This document shows, piece by piece, positions 48,491-60,137 of a stretch of 64,000 bases of DNA (the stretch's first letter is position 1; each line of letters opens with the position of its first letter). Source of the stretch: Onchocerca volvulus (taxonomy: Eukaryota > Nematoda > Chromadorea > Rhabditida > Onchocercidae); contig HG738137.1 of NCBI GenBank assembly GCA_000499405.2, positions 124,001-188,000 of the forward strand, in the 5' to 3' direction. The notes under the pieces were generated by a model. That model was given only the letters and a program-made list of their open reading frames with translations. It made no database searches and was not told where the DNA came from. A program made the translations under genes and the position numbers.

Positions 48491-51400
48491 ATGGTTACAA
48501 TTTGTCCAAGCATGTTTCGATCGTTAAACAAGTGGCAGAAATTGGGTACATCCATATCATCTCGAAACTTATTATCCATTACTGCAAATAACTCGGAAAA
48601 TTCACTGACTGGCAAACAATTATCATTGAATACAATAGATGAAATTGGAATACCGTATGCTATTAAAGTAAGTTTTTTCTCTTTTGCGTTCATAAAACTT
48701 TATTATTACTATGACAGAACAAAAGCAGATAAGATTGATAGAATTATAAGTTAATTTACTTTCCGTTGTGAAATTAAAATAAAGTAACGGTGCAGATGAC
48801 AGTGAGATTATTGAATTGTTAAAATGCTTCCAACAGTTATTAACTTAAATAATTAAGTTCCAATATAATGTGCTTTTTCTCCAAAGAAATGATAATTTTA
48901 GCGCAGTCCAACCGATTTGCTTCGTGCATTGGCGGATACTATTGATATAGACCCGACAGCTCCACATTTTGCTCTTATTGACGATCCGTTAACGATTCCC
49001 ACAGATTCACAGCGCGATTTATATTTTGTTGCCAAGGTATGTTACATTTTCTGATTTTCTTTTATTTCAGATTCGGATAAAAATGTAGATGAATAGAAAA
49101 CTTTTTTTTTCTATTTTGACAGGGATTTATATTTTTTTCTCTCTTATCCCACAGAAAGGAATTAATTTTTAGGAAATTCTTTAATATTGGATAAAAGTTT
49201 AATTCAAATACTTTTTTTATCATATATAGTATCACCGAAATATTTTGTTTTTTTTTGTCCTTTATAGCGGTCGAAACATCATTAAATATATCAACGCCTG
49301 GTGAACCACAGCAATATATCTCAATATATTTCGTTATGGGTCATCGGTGTTAAGATTTGATAAACGCGAATTAGTCAGAATATACAAGTCAAAATATTTG
49401 CAGGAAATGGGACGTCGTGCAGCGCAACAGCTTGCTCAAGAATGGCCAACGTTATTCATGTATGATACGGATTTACCGCGGATTCAAGCTTATCGACCGC
49501 AAAAACCACCTGATCCCTCTGAGCTCGCGCCTACTGTTGAAAATTTGCAAAAATTGATTACAATGAAAGAAATTGTCGGCGCAAATCAGTTGTATGATAA
49601 ATTGGCCAGTGAAAATATAACAATACCTCGAGAAGTCTTGGTTAGTTATCTTGTAATTATTCGAAATTTTCATATAGTTCTGTTTATAAATATTAACTTT
49701 AAAAAAACAAATTATTTGATTTATTGATATTTTTACTTAGTGATTTATTAAAAGGAACATGATAATTGATATCTTCAACCTCTTCCGATTAATTAATATA
49801 CAGCTATGTTCAGTATGCAGTTATGCCAGTTGGACGTTCATTATATGAGAGAATGATTGAATGATTTTGTTGGTTCTAGAATCATTTGAATATAGGATGA
49901 AAAAAAAAAATCAAAAAAAAATGTCCATACAAAGTATTTAAAATTATTTTAAGATTTTTATTCTCAAGTTTTTTTTCTCCTAAAATTGTAGGTTATTTAA
50001 GGTTGATCTATTTCGCTTGTTAGTTTATTATAACGGTAAGTCAATCCCAACTGCTGAAATACCATGGCATGGATGGCGAAATTACGGTTGTAAAACGGAG
50101 CAAGAACCAGAAATATGGGATAGTGTAAGTTTTTTAGGAACTTTATTAGAATTCGATGGAATATGAAAAAGGGCTCATTATTCCGAAAAATTCAAAATAA
50201 GATTTTTCAGTTAGATAACAAATTTTGTGATCATACATTTGTTGATGACATATTATTTTTCATTATTATTGATATTTTTGTCATTACTATTGAATAACTT
50301 TGTATTTTATGCATTTTTTTCTTCGTTTTTAATTGTTAATTACTTCAATTTTCAACACATTCTATTTGTACTATCCACCGGAAGTGATATCTATTAACGT
50401 TTTTTAAGTGGGGCAGAACTTGGTTCCTAGTCTCTAAGAGCTTCTCATAAGCTAAGAAGACATTTTGCTGTTTTTCAGTTGCTTATGATTAAATATTTCG
50501 AACCGATGAAATTTCACTGAATTGAGCGGATAGATATAGTAGAACATTGCTGTCTTCTTCAGATGACTCAAGAAATTTATTGTTTTGAAATAAATGAATT
50601 ATCTCGATTATCAGGCACAAAAACCTATAATAAAATTGCTTCACGTTCTTTAAATTCATAATTTGATAAGTTTTCTAAAGAAAAGAAAATGTTGTAACTC
50701 ATGATATAATTAATAATTAATCTTTCCAGGGTGGTGCAGCTGATCTTTTATTCGAAGAGCTTGAGAAAAATGAAGAAATTTATTCCCTAATGATAGCTGG
50801 ATTGTGTAAATATTCTAATGCTGAATGTATTACACGTGCATTGGAACTTTACAAGGTATAAGTTTTTAATTACTTTACAAGCTTTCAGTTCGTACTATCA
50901 TCGACGATTATGTTTAAATTCTTGGAACTTCTGATATTTAAGGAAATGCTTGAGAAAGATTTCGTTCCAACTATTGAAGCATACTGTGGTCTAATTACAA
51001 TTGCGAAGACTTGGCAAGAAGCAGTGTTTTATTTGAAAGATATGGCACAAAAGTGTGTTAAGCCAAATATTCGGGTTTTCAATATTTTGATCGAAAAATC
51101 TATTTCAATGGTGAGTTTCATTTATATCGACGAATCGTTTTATGTTCACGAACTCTTTTTCTTTGCATTCGTAATCTAATTTGATTCATAATATTTTAAT
51201 TTATTTGCTATCCGTTTATATCGTTCATTTGTCATGCTTTTTTTTTTTTTGATTGATTTATTTATTTAGTGGTTTCACGCTTTTTATTCTACATTTTGGC
51301 TGTTAATATTTTAAAGGAAGAATTTGCAGCAACTTCGTGATCAATTCAATACAGCAGTCAAAATACTGAATGAAGCAACGGCCGTAGGATGTAAGCCAAG

Positions 51401-53581
51401 TTTGCGTACGTACTCATTGATAATGAAGAGTTGTTTAAAGCAAAGGAATATGAGCAAGGTAAAGTATTTTTAAGTTGGTCTTTTTGAATGGAAGTACTTA
51501 TTATTTTAAATATTTCGAAATGTGGCAGCTTCATAGTATTTTTGCTTCTCTCAATTTTTGGAAATTTTGAATGAATATTTTTTGCAGTCTGTCTCCTTAG
51601 CGCACTTAGTACATATTTTGGCAAAACTTGAACAGAGTGAAGCAGTTGAAATGTTGGAGAAAGGTGATGAAGAATTTTTCATTAATGCGATGGATTTTGC
51701 ATGTCAAATGAAAAATATTGCAATTGCGGAAAGAATATTAGATCTTTATCGTGCACCAAACAACTGCGTTCGTTTACCTGCTTTTCTGGGCGAAGCGGAG
51801 TATGTTTTATTCGTAAACTTACTTTTTCTTCCATTTCCAAATATTTTTAGCATTCGATGAATGAGCTGAATTTTTTAATTCTTGATTATCTTCTTTTCGG
51901 TAAGATCTAGAGCAGCAGACGAATAGTAACCTGCCAGCGTTCTTGATAAATGTTTCGGTGATCGTTATTCGCAGAAGAGAACTGTTATTAAGTTAATTTT
52001 TTGATTTGGCTAGCTGGTTACATTTCCCAAATTACATGTCATTTGTCTTTTTTCAAGATTTTATGGATTATATTTGCGCATTGTGATTAACCAGTTATCT
52101 CTGCAAGAGATTGAAAAGCATTATATGTCACTTGTCCCACGAGCAGTTCCGTTATCTAATAATTTAGCAATGATTATGCTTCGAAGATTACAGGTTTGTA
52201 AAATCATCTTTGATTAAAATATTATAGATTTTTCAATTTTTGTCGAATTATTAAGCTTTTTTCTAAGAACCACTGATTTTTTTAATTCTTTTACTCAAAA
52301 TTTTAAACAGATTTATAGTAAAATTTTTCTTTTTTTAATTTGCCGTACAATATCCACTGATTCAAGAAATTGTGTTCAGACCGAAAAGAATGTACCATGG
52401 TTATTTTCCCGCCGCTTGATTGAAGATTTTATTACGAGTCGACATGTTTTGCGACCGCATCTAAATCAACAGTTACGCTCTTATCTGCTTAATATGAATA
52501 TAAAGGTCTTTTATTCTGTTTCATTTGATATTTGTTCGATTTAGCTGGTGGATAATTCTTAGTGATTCTCCGACTCAGGTTATGCAATTAGATTTTGCTG
52601 GGACTGTCTTGCAATAATGATTAAATAATTCTAGAAATTTCAGTCCCTCTAAAATGTGCCATTCTTGACTTCAAAAAAAATTGTATATTTCAAATTCCAA
52701 TTTTAGGATTATAGTTTCATTAAGATGACAAATATTATTTGTGCAACCAGTTATTTGTGATAGATCTTTTGTTTCATGCTTTTTTTCAGAAGATGACTGT
52801 GGAACAAAAAGAAGAGCTCCGTGATTTAGTTATCAAAATTGTTGATATTTTTGTGGAAATAAGTCGGTTTTCAGAAGTGAAGCATTTGCAGAAGATTCAA
52901 AGAAAGTTGGAGCCTGATTTCGTAAGTTGTATTTTTAAGATGGCGGTAGGATGGTTTTAGTTCAATTTTAAAAGTTCAAATCTCAATTTAAGTTTGAGTT
53001 TGTTTCCTGATTTTGAATTTCACTAGCGATCAAAACATCAATTTGCAAGACATTAACAGTGTCGAAAATTTCCTAATTTTAATGAGGGCAATCATAAAAT
53101 AACTAATCATTTACTATTTTGTTCGCCTAGATAGCAGATATGTCGCTGATGATGATAAAGTTGGATGAAAGTGAACGTGCGTGGAAATTCCTATCTTTGT
53201 TGTTAGATGAAGAAGCGAAACAAGGTGAAACTGCTACATTCAGCAATGAAAGTATGTGTGTTTGTTTGTTTTTAAAGATTTATCTATACATTATGCCGAA
53301 TAAAGTTTTTTTAAGGCTATTTATACTAATTCCAAAATTTTACTGATTTTGGTAAAAATTTTTCTATTTCAGGATCTCCAAATTATGAAATTTTGGATTT
53401 GTTGATGCAGGAAGCATTGAATGAAGGCAACTGGTATAATGCAAGTTGTTGTTTGCAAATTATGGCTTTGTATTCATTGTCAAAGAATTTGAAGTTGGAA
53501 GTGGACCGTATTAGTAAACATTGCAATTTAACGTCTATACAAAGGAAGATTTTAGAAAATTTTGCTGATATAAGAGAATAG
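48491..53581 (+). CDS. ptcd-3: PTCD3, mitochondrial ribosomal small-subunit PPR protein mS39
   Basis: Thirteen exons agree in phase: 48491-48667, 48902-49036, 49404-49640, 50002-50124, 50730-50855, 50943-51110, 51330-51458, 51588-51799, 52058-52193, 52380-52505, 52790-52921, 53131-53251 and 53373-53581, giving about 676 residues, close to the length of the human protein. The N-terminus (MFRSLNKWQKLGTSISSRN) looks like a mitochondrial presequence; the first ATG lies seven codons earlier. IGIPYAIK then RSPTDLLRALADTIDID, DDPLTIPT and EWPTLFMYDTDLP follow PTCD3 block by block. Next are VDLFRLLVYYNG and PPR-like helix pairs (YSLMIAGLCKYSNAECITRA; YCGLITIAKTWQEAV; KPNIRVFNILI; KPSLRTYSLIMKSC). PTCD3 binds the small mitoribosomal subunit and supports translation. 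Some acceptors are AAG instead of CAG. Family identity is strong; the exon edges at 52505 (GTCTTT donor) and 50002 are the least certain. Confidence 0.88.
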
Positions 53582-55588
53582 GAACAACAGGCGATGCATA
53601 ATAGATGTTAATCGTAAATTTCGATTGCTTTGTTGTTGTTGTTTGTTTTGATTTACTTGTACTATCATATTTGTGTAATTTTACAATTGTTTTGATTCAC
53701 TTATACTATCATATTTTTGTAACAACGGAGTGTTCGATTATGTAACTGCTTATGCGGAAATGGCAGAATTGCATATCTTATTCAAACAGAAATCAGATTC
53801 CTCAATGAGATTAAAATATTCATTCCTAGGACGTTTTCATTTAATCTACATGTTGAATGAGCTATTAGTATTAATGTCAGCCGGATCTCTATAACTGATA
53901 ATAGTGATAATAATGGTTGATAATTATGGTAGTAGTAATTGTTAGTTTGTCATATTTCTAATTTCCTGACAAAATTCTGCATAAAACCAATCTTTATTTT
54001 GTTAATTTATTTGTAAATCATATTCATCAACTACTGAAATTGTTTTATATGTGAATGTATTATTATTTGACATCCTGCAAAATGTAATGTGCTTTGATCT
54101 ATCGCGGAATGAAATTAAAGAGGAGATCAATCTAATCGAGGAAATTTTGGGATTTCTTCAACAATTTAATTGTTTTTAAACTTTTTGTGACCAAAGCTTT
54201 TAATTGCTAGTATCAATTATCCTTTTGCTGAAAAAAAAAAAAAAAATTTCTCTTAGCATGACAAGCGTCGGAACTTTGTGGAGATTTCTTAGAAATGATT
54301 TGAGGGAAGTTTTGTTATAGTCAATTTGACGACGATGTAGAAAGAGGTGAAATAAATACTTTATTAAACAGAATAAGTAATGTTAAAGCGCGATCAATGT
54401 AAAAAAAAAAATGATAAAAAGGGAATTTGTGGGAGGTACTGGTGTTAAGCGAAGAAATTTGGGTAGCTAATCGATCTGAAGCGAAGAAATGTGACAATAA
54501 TAATGTGATAAGATTGGTGGATATTTATATAGTCACCGGAAATATGATCACTGGTTCTAGACAGATTACATTAAGAATACAAAAAAATGCGCAATCCGTT
54601 GTCGGCACCAGATAGTTTATATAGAGAAACACAAGATTGAAAACATTTGAAAATCATTTTTTTTTTTGCGAATTTAGAATTTCCGGCAGCGTTTCCTTCG
54701 AGACCAATTAATTATCGGAATGATCAGCTATTGGAAAGAAAGAACAATAAATAATAGAAAGTATTTCATTCAATGAGAATTAGATAATTTATTAGAAAAG
54801 ATTTAAAACCTGTTCACTATTAGAAATGCTGAAGAAACTGGCAGACATCTGATATTTAGAGGTGTTTAACATGCTGGAATGTGATAATTGACCATCTTCA
54901 GAGAATGTTAATATCATATTCTGAATCGAAATTTGTATTAGAATGTTACTGGATCAAATTACGGATAAAATTTTTGGACATACTAATTTCTACATGCAAA
55001 TTAGATTTACTAATTTTTATTCTTTTTATTTTATTGCGTTATTACTTAATGGTTTAAAAGTTTGGTAAATGAATACCATGTTCAGTTCTACCTTTAAATT
55101 TTCAAAAGGTTATTTCCTGAAAAAGAAATTTTTTCTTCTATGGACCACAAAATAATATTGCTAATTTAATTAAATTCCTGAAAATGAATTTTTCTGTTTT
55201 CTGATTTCAGTTATTCCACTGATGTTTTATGCTTAAAATTTGCTATTTTTGCATTCATAACTAATTTTTTTCACTAAATTTAACAAATACAATTAGATAT
55301 GTAGTGTTCTGGCACAAATAATTCAATATAACTTAAAGGGAAATATTCCGCAGAATTACAAAAAAAAAAAAAAAAGACACCACAGGGAAATAATAATAGA
55401 AATTGTTGGAAAAATCCAACAGCATGTAATCTGATGTATATAAGAATGTCAAAAGGTAAAATAGCGGGAAGATGTTGACGAAATCGATAAAATCACAAGA
55501 AATAAAAGGTGTTAAAGATCAAATCATGCCACGACAATTATTATGAACAAGGGTTATTAAAAGTCAAGAAGCGCGAAGATAGTTTCAA
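53582..55588. other. 3' flank of PTCD3 and intergenic
   Basis: The first 600 bases probably include the PTCD3 3' untranslated region. Bases 54245-54615 are somewhat less AT-rich, with an open frame lacking an ATG (ending NAQSVVGTR). No family or splice partner is visible. An A tract lies at 55360-55374. Confidence 0.4.
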
Positions 55589-55879
55589 ATGGACCAACAA
55601 GCAGATAAACATGTTTCCCGCCAAAATGACAGACAGACATGTAAACCGCCAAAATGCTCCGATTCACAGATATACAAAATGAAGTCAACCAATCATGAGA
55701 CGGCGTGTTGTAGATCAAGTAGGGAGAAGGAATTCCAAAAGGATTTAAAAGTTCAGGATGTTGGAGCTGAAGTCAGTTTTCGCACCGGTACTGATCGACG
55801 CAGCAATAACAATAGTTCCACAATTCAGTTCAGGTGGTATTCTTCTCTAAGAGCGACAAAGGAAAGAATAACTCACTGA
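55589..55879 (+). CDS. hypothetical single-exon ORF (96 codons)
   Basis: It starts MDQQADKHVSRQNDRQTCK and is hydrophilic, rich in Lys, Arg, Gln, Ser and Asn, with six cysteines at most and no signal peptide or membrane segment. Its GC content and codon variety are clearly higher than in the flanks, and the frame uses an ATG. No homolog is recognised and no splice-leader site is adjacent. It could be an orphan gene, part of the next gene's 5' region, or chance. Confidence 0.3.
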   Translation: MDQQADKHVSRQNDRQTCKPPKCSDSQIYKMKSTNHETACCRSSREKEFQKDLKVQDVGAEVSFRTGTDRRSNNNSSTIQFRWYSSLRATKERITH

Positions 55880-56126
55880 TCAGTTTGCTTGGATATTCTC
55901 TAATAACTGTTTACTATGAAGAATCACTCTTTCGTTAATTAATAGAATTTTTGGGAAAAGAATTCGTCTCTATCCTAACCACAACATGAAAACTTTCTGA
56001 ACAGAAATGAAGAAATTTAAGAGTTAATAAATAACAGCAATATTTAAGTGGAATTACATCGCCGAAATAATATTCCAGTTTTATTACTACTTATTTATCT
56101 TATTCGTTATGGTTTTTTTTTTTTTG

Positions 56127-56169
<43 letters not shown>
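56127..56169. repeat. poly(T) tract interrupted once by GC
   Basis: About 40 Ts with one GC interruption. It lies about 370 bases before the start of the repeat-containing secreted protein gene. Confidence 0.8.
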
Positions 56170-56172
<3 letters not shown>

Positions 56173-56546
56173 GTATTTTCGCTATCTATTTGAAAATTCG
56201 CTTTCTTTTATTTATTCAGTTAAACGCGAAATGATGTTGTGTACTAATTATTTTATCACTTGTTGAGGAAATTTCGCTTTCTTTAAATAAAAAAAGAAAA
56301 ATTTATTAAAATTAACATGGCATTGAGTAATGAAGCGAATATAATCCATAAAAGAAGTGAGATAGTTATGAAAACAACATCATTCGATATTACTTAAACA
56401 GTCAAAACTTATTCGTCCTTTCATTACTTCTTTATTTCAATTCAGTCGTTCATCTTTTATTTCCAGATTCGAAATAATTTTAATATAACTAATATAAATT
56501 TCTGCAATTCATAGATGGAAACGGATTCTGATATTTCAGAAAAAAG

Positions 56547-58158
56547 ATGGTTCAGATGCACTATTCCTCTCTATTCGTGATACTTCATGCTATATCAGTT
56601 TCAACATTTTCATTGACCGAAAATGAAGTAAGCTTGTTTCTCCTTTCCATGTCTGATTTTTTTGGATCATTGCTGCTTTTACTAGATTTAATCGTAGGAA
56701 ACGAAATGATTTCGAATTCACACAAAAAGAGCAGTTTTTTTATTGAATTTAGATTCATGAAAAACTCGAAATTAGTTTCCAATAGTTTTGCAGAATTTAG
56801 AAAAATATTTATCAATTTTAGTTGGAAGAAATGGACAAACTTCAGCAGAATAACTTAGCAACGACAATGACAACTGTAAATGAAACTACACTAGCTGCCG
56901 AAAAAATGAATATTACCAAGTTGATAAAATTTGTCCCCTCATGGATAGCATTTTTGGCTGATCTAGATAATTCAAAAGATCTAGCAACGAATATCAGAAA
57001 CTTAGAAATTCTTTGTATGAATGCTTCGGTATCAACAGATACAGAAGAATTTAACACCAAAGCAATATCCGAGAATATTCATCCATCGATGAATGCATCT
57101 GAGGTATTCGAGAGTACTCATCCATCAATGAACGTATCCGAGGTAGCCGAGAATACTCATCTATCAATGAACGCATCCGAGGTACCCGAGAATACTCATC
57201 CATTAATGAACGCATCCGAGATACTCGAGAATAATATTACAATAGAAGAAATTACAACTACACTATCCGAAAAAACTACATTGGAGCAATTAGAATCAAT
57301 GTCGTCTTCAACATTAGAACAAACGAAATCAACATCATCTTCAACATTGGAGCAAAAGGAATCAACGTCATCTTCAACAGTTAACATGAATGTTCAACTA
57401 TCAAATCGTACCGGAAGTAAAGCAATAAGTAGTGTCATCTACGAGAAAACTGATGGCGTGTAAGTTGTCGAATTAGTAATCACATAGAAGTTTTACAGTT
57501 TCCTCATTCTAGAATCTAGAATTATGCATCTGAAAGCTACATTACTAGAATTTTTGAACATAAATAATCGGTTGATTCTTTCGTTAGCTAGAAAACTTCC
57601 CCAAAAAATACAACATTTACTAACTTAATACCTTGATATGTTTTGAAATTACTTTCAGACCAACAAAATGTCAATCGAACGCAGACTGCTATGACTTGCA
57701 TGAACCAGAAGCATGGTGTGATTTGAAATCTGACGAATTTTGGTTGTAAGTCTGAATTCAATTTTATGCAAAAATTTTATCTGGAAGTTAAATAGATATT
57801 TGAAAATGAAGTATTGCATTTCTTCAATATTTTTGCAAATTTTTATTTTTTTAAATTTATGACGCTACATGAAATTTAGATATAAATGCATTCAAAGTTA
57901 AAAAAGCAAAACTCGAATAAATATAAATTTATCTGCTTATTTATTATTTACAAGCTTTCACATAAATCATTCAATTGACCGATTAGTTTATTGCTATTCA
58001 TAAAATTTGCTAATTAATCATCAAGATTTTTCAGTGGTCAAGGTTGTTACTGCAATGAAATACTTAAATCATGTATTATACAAGCCTGGAAAAATGGCCA
58101 GTTATATTATACTGATTGCCGTAGACGAGATCAGCATCATTGCTCATCAAATTCATAA
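56547..58158 (+). CDS. secreted repeat protein with Cys-rich tail (309 aa, 4 exons)
   Basis: The exons are 56547-56627, 56822-57459, 57659-57745 and 58035-58158. All have GTAAG donors and TTTTAG or TTTCAG acceptors, and phases agree. The ATG is 7 bases after ATATTTCAG, a good trans-splice site. Residues 1-22 form a signal peptide (MVQMHYSSLFVILHAISVS). Residues 110-161 hold four 13-residue repeats of the type AENTHPSMNASEV, each with an N-x-S glycosylation sequon. Residues 180-212 hold three 11-residue Ser/Thr repeats of the type TLEQKESTSSS, likely O-glycosylated. The C-terminal 70 residues carry eight cysteines (KCQ, DCY, WCD, GCYC, SCI, DCR, HCS) in a compact domain with EFWFGQGCYCNE. I do not recognise a named family. 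The architecture suggests a mucin-like excretory/secretory or surface glycoprotein. Confidence 0.8.
57068..57223 (+). repeat. coding 39-base tandem repeat, 4 units
   Basis: Four consecutive 39-base units encode SENIHPSMNASEV-type peptides. Units 2-4 are nearly identical in DNA (CCATCAATGAACG(C/T)ATCCGAG), showing recent expansion or homogenisation. The sequon N-(A/V)-S is kept in all four. Confidence 0.9.
57278..57376 (+). repeat. coding 33-base tandem repeat, 3 units
   Basis: Three units encode TLEQ(L/T/K)(E/K)S(M/T)SSS. The TCATCTTCAACA core is almost invariant, while the middle codons differ between units. Confidence 0.9.
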
Positions 58159-58349
58159 ATATGAAAAAAAAAAGAAAAGAAAATAACTTCAAAAATTATT
58201 CGAAACTTTATCTCAAGATTGAACTTTGGAGAAATAAATTTGTTTTCAATTTTTTAGTGTTTATTTTTTGCTTATCGAAAAAATAGAAAAATATTTTTTT
58301 TCATGCTACAATTGAAATTTATTTTGAATTTTACCTTTTTCTTAAATTT

Positions 58350-58389
<40 letters not shown>

Positions 58390-59041
58390 TATGTATGCTT
58401 ATTTTCTTAAGTTTTTTTAATACACGTTCCAAACTTCTTCTGATGGATCATTTTGTTTGGTATATTTTCCAAGCTCGATTAGATCTCTCCTGATTTTTCA
58501 ATAATTCGAAATTCACAAAGATAGAATATCGATTTTTCTTTTTTTTTATCTACAATGCTTGTTCCACTATAAATATTTCAAATTGCTACTACATTTATTT
58601 ATTTTTGAAATGTTTTTCTCAATTTTTCTTCGTTGTACGTGTTATTCATAGTTACATGTATTCTATATCAAGTAAAGAATATCGTACTGTTTTTTGCTAA
58701 AGAAATTAATGACCTGAAAATTGCGCCAACTCGAGACCTGAAATGTATGCAAAAACTTATTCCATTTCAAGCAGTATCAAATGAGATACAACAAGAGATA
58801 CAACCTCTACTAGTTGCTGATTATTTTATTTTATTTATTTATTTATTTATTTTTTGAAATTATCTTATTCAGTCTTTTCATTACCGTGTCAAAAGAATTC
58901 ATTTCATTGAATATTCAGGTCCTATCCATGTAGAAATCATTATTATTATGACCAAAAATGTCAGAATATTGTTTGAAATAATTTTTATAAAGCGGAAACT
59001 TATGGCAGGTTTTAAAGTGATTTCAAAAAAGTCTTACTGCA
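58159..59041. other. intergenic with a T tract and one open frame
   Basis: The T tract at 58350-58388 follows the repeat-protein gene. At 58674-58830 a plus frame is open and reads KEINDLKIAPTRDLKCMQK then LIPFQAVSNEIQQEIQPLL before becoming low complexity. There is no clear splice context, so I do not call a gene. Confidence 0.3.
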
Positions 59042-59217
59042 GATGAATTCCGGACAAGATATTGCGGAAAAACGAATTCGGATGATTTTATGAAGAAAAA
59101 ATTGCGAAAAAATTTGGCGAATGAATGCATGAAACATTCATTGACAAAAGTAGAAAGTAGCTGGTGCAATAACATTTGCAAGCTGATTTATTCTGAGGAT
59201 TTTAATTTTGCCGTTTA
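59042..59217 (+). CDS. possible orphan 3' exon or coding fossil (57 codons)
   Basis: After TCTTACTGCAG a frame starting in phase 1 reads EFRTRYCGKTNSDDFMKKKL, then NLANECMKHSLTKVESSWCN and NICKLIYSEDFNFAV, and stops. It has balanced composition and four cysteines and resembles a terminal exon. No upstream exon of matching phase was found. Confidence 0.25.
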
Positions 59218-59999
59218 ATGATATCAACAAAATAAGATATGGATGAAATTATTTTGATTACTTCATTCAATTTGACGGTATGAATGGGAATATTTTGATT
59301 ACAAAGTTCTTTGATGGCATTATTTTCTATCTGCATTAAAAATTGATTAAGGAAAACTGATGCGTGAATTTCGATTGCCACGAAAAATTCGGAAAATAAC
59401 AAAAAGAAAAAAAAAAAGACAAACTCTGGGATTACAAAAAAAAAAGCAAACGCAAAATTCCGAAATTCGTCAGTCTTACCTGATTGCAAATTATTTCAGG
59501 TACGAATATTTTGGCTGGTTTAATTTCTGGCAGAGTAAATAATTTAATTAAACTGTATTTAACATTTATCATCTAATCTCACACAAATTGAAAATTTCGC
59601 TAAAATTTGCTTAAATTTCACAATTTGCGTGTCTTGATTCTGCGATGCCAAAAATCGAAACAACATTATCACCCATTTCAGTTGATAATTTAATGTATCG
59701 TTCGGTTTTCAATTTATTAACTTTATTTATCAATAGAAACCTATTCTTATTAATAATTCTGTCATAGACTAATATTACTATTTTTGATTGCCACAATGCC
59801 TACTTAACAGCATACTTTTCTTACTCCTTCCTTTACTTTCAAAAAATTTTTTTGCATCGATGTTATTTTTAAATATTTTATTTTCCAATCTATAACTTTT
59901 AAATAATCTTTTCGTTTTCTCTCACAATTTCCCATTCTATGTTTAATGTATTGTAATATTCCATCCATTATCAAGACCAAGAATTATTCACATAAAGAG
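59218..59999. other. intergenic, no gene seen
   Basis: AT-rich DNA with short lysine-rich open frames from A tracts (59406-59445). Nothing recognisable. Confidence 0.5.
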
Positions 60000-60137
60000 G
60001 AGCTTATCGAGAGATCAGTTTTGTCAACAGCAATGTCTGCAGCTACATTCGCATCATCAATATCGCAAGCAATTCGTTCGCTCCATATCAGCGTCTTCAA
60101 CAAGATCAGTCTTGTCTACATCAGTGTTTTCCAGTAA
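60000..60137 (-). pseudogene. fragment of an acidic repeat-containing coding sequence
   Basis: On the minus strand two overlapping frames carry related peptides: DVDKTDLVEDADMER and, after a one-base shift, ACDIDDANVAADIAVDKTDL. The DNA motif GATCAGT(T/C)TTGTC recurs at 60013 and 60104, 91 bases apart. This fits a repeat of 90 or 93 bases with a frameshift between the copies. The parent protein is not recognised. Confidence 0.35.

Noticed and set aside
49268..49403. Upstream extension of PTCD3 exon 3 (GRNIIKYINAW frame and the ATG at 49347)
   Set aside because: The first frame hits a stop, and homology plus phase place the exon start at 49404 after TATTTGCAG (EMGRRAAQQLAQEW).
56585..57387. 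Minus-strand ORFs opposite the repeat glycoprotein
   Set aside because: They are shadows of the plus-strand tandem repeats; the plus frame has the signal peptide, introns and cysteine tail.
58674..58830. Histone H3-like motif LIPFQAVSNEIQQE
   Set aside because: It recalls the H3 helix LPFQRLVREIAQ, but similarity stops after about 15 residues and no histone fold follows; probably chance.
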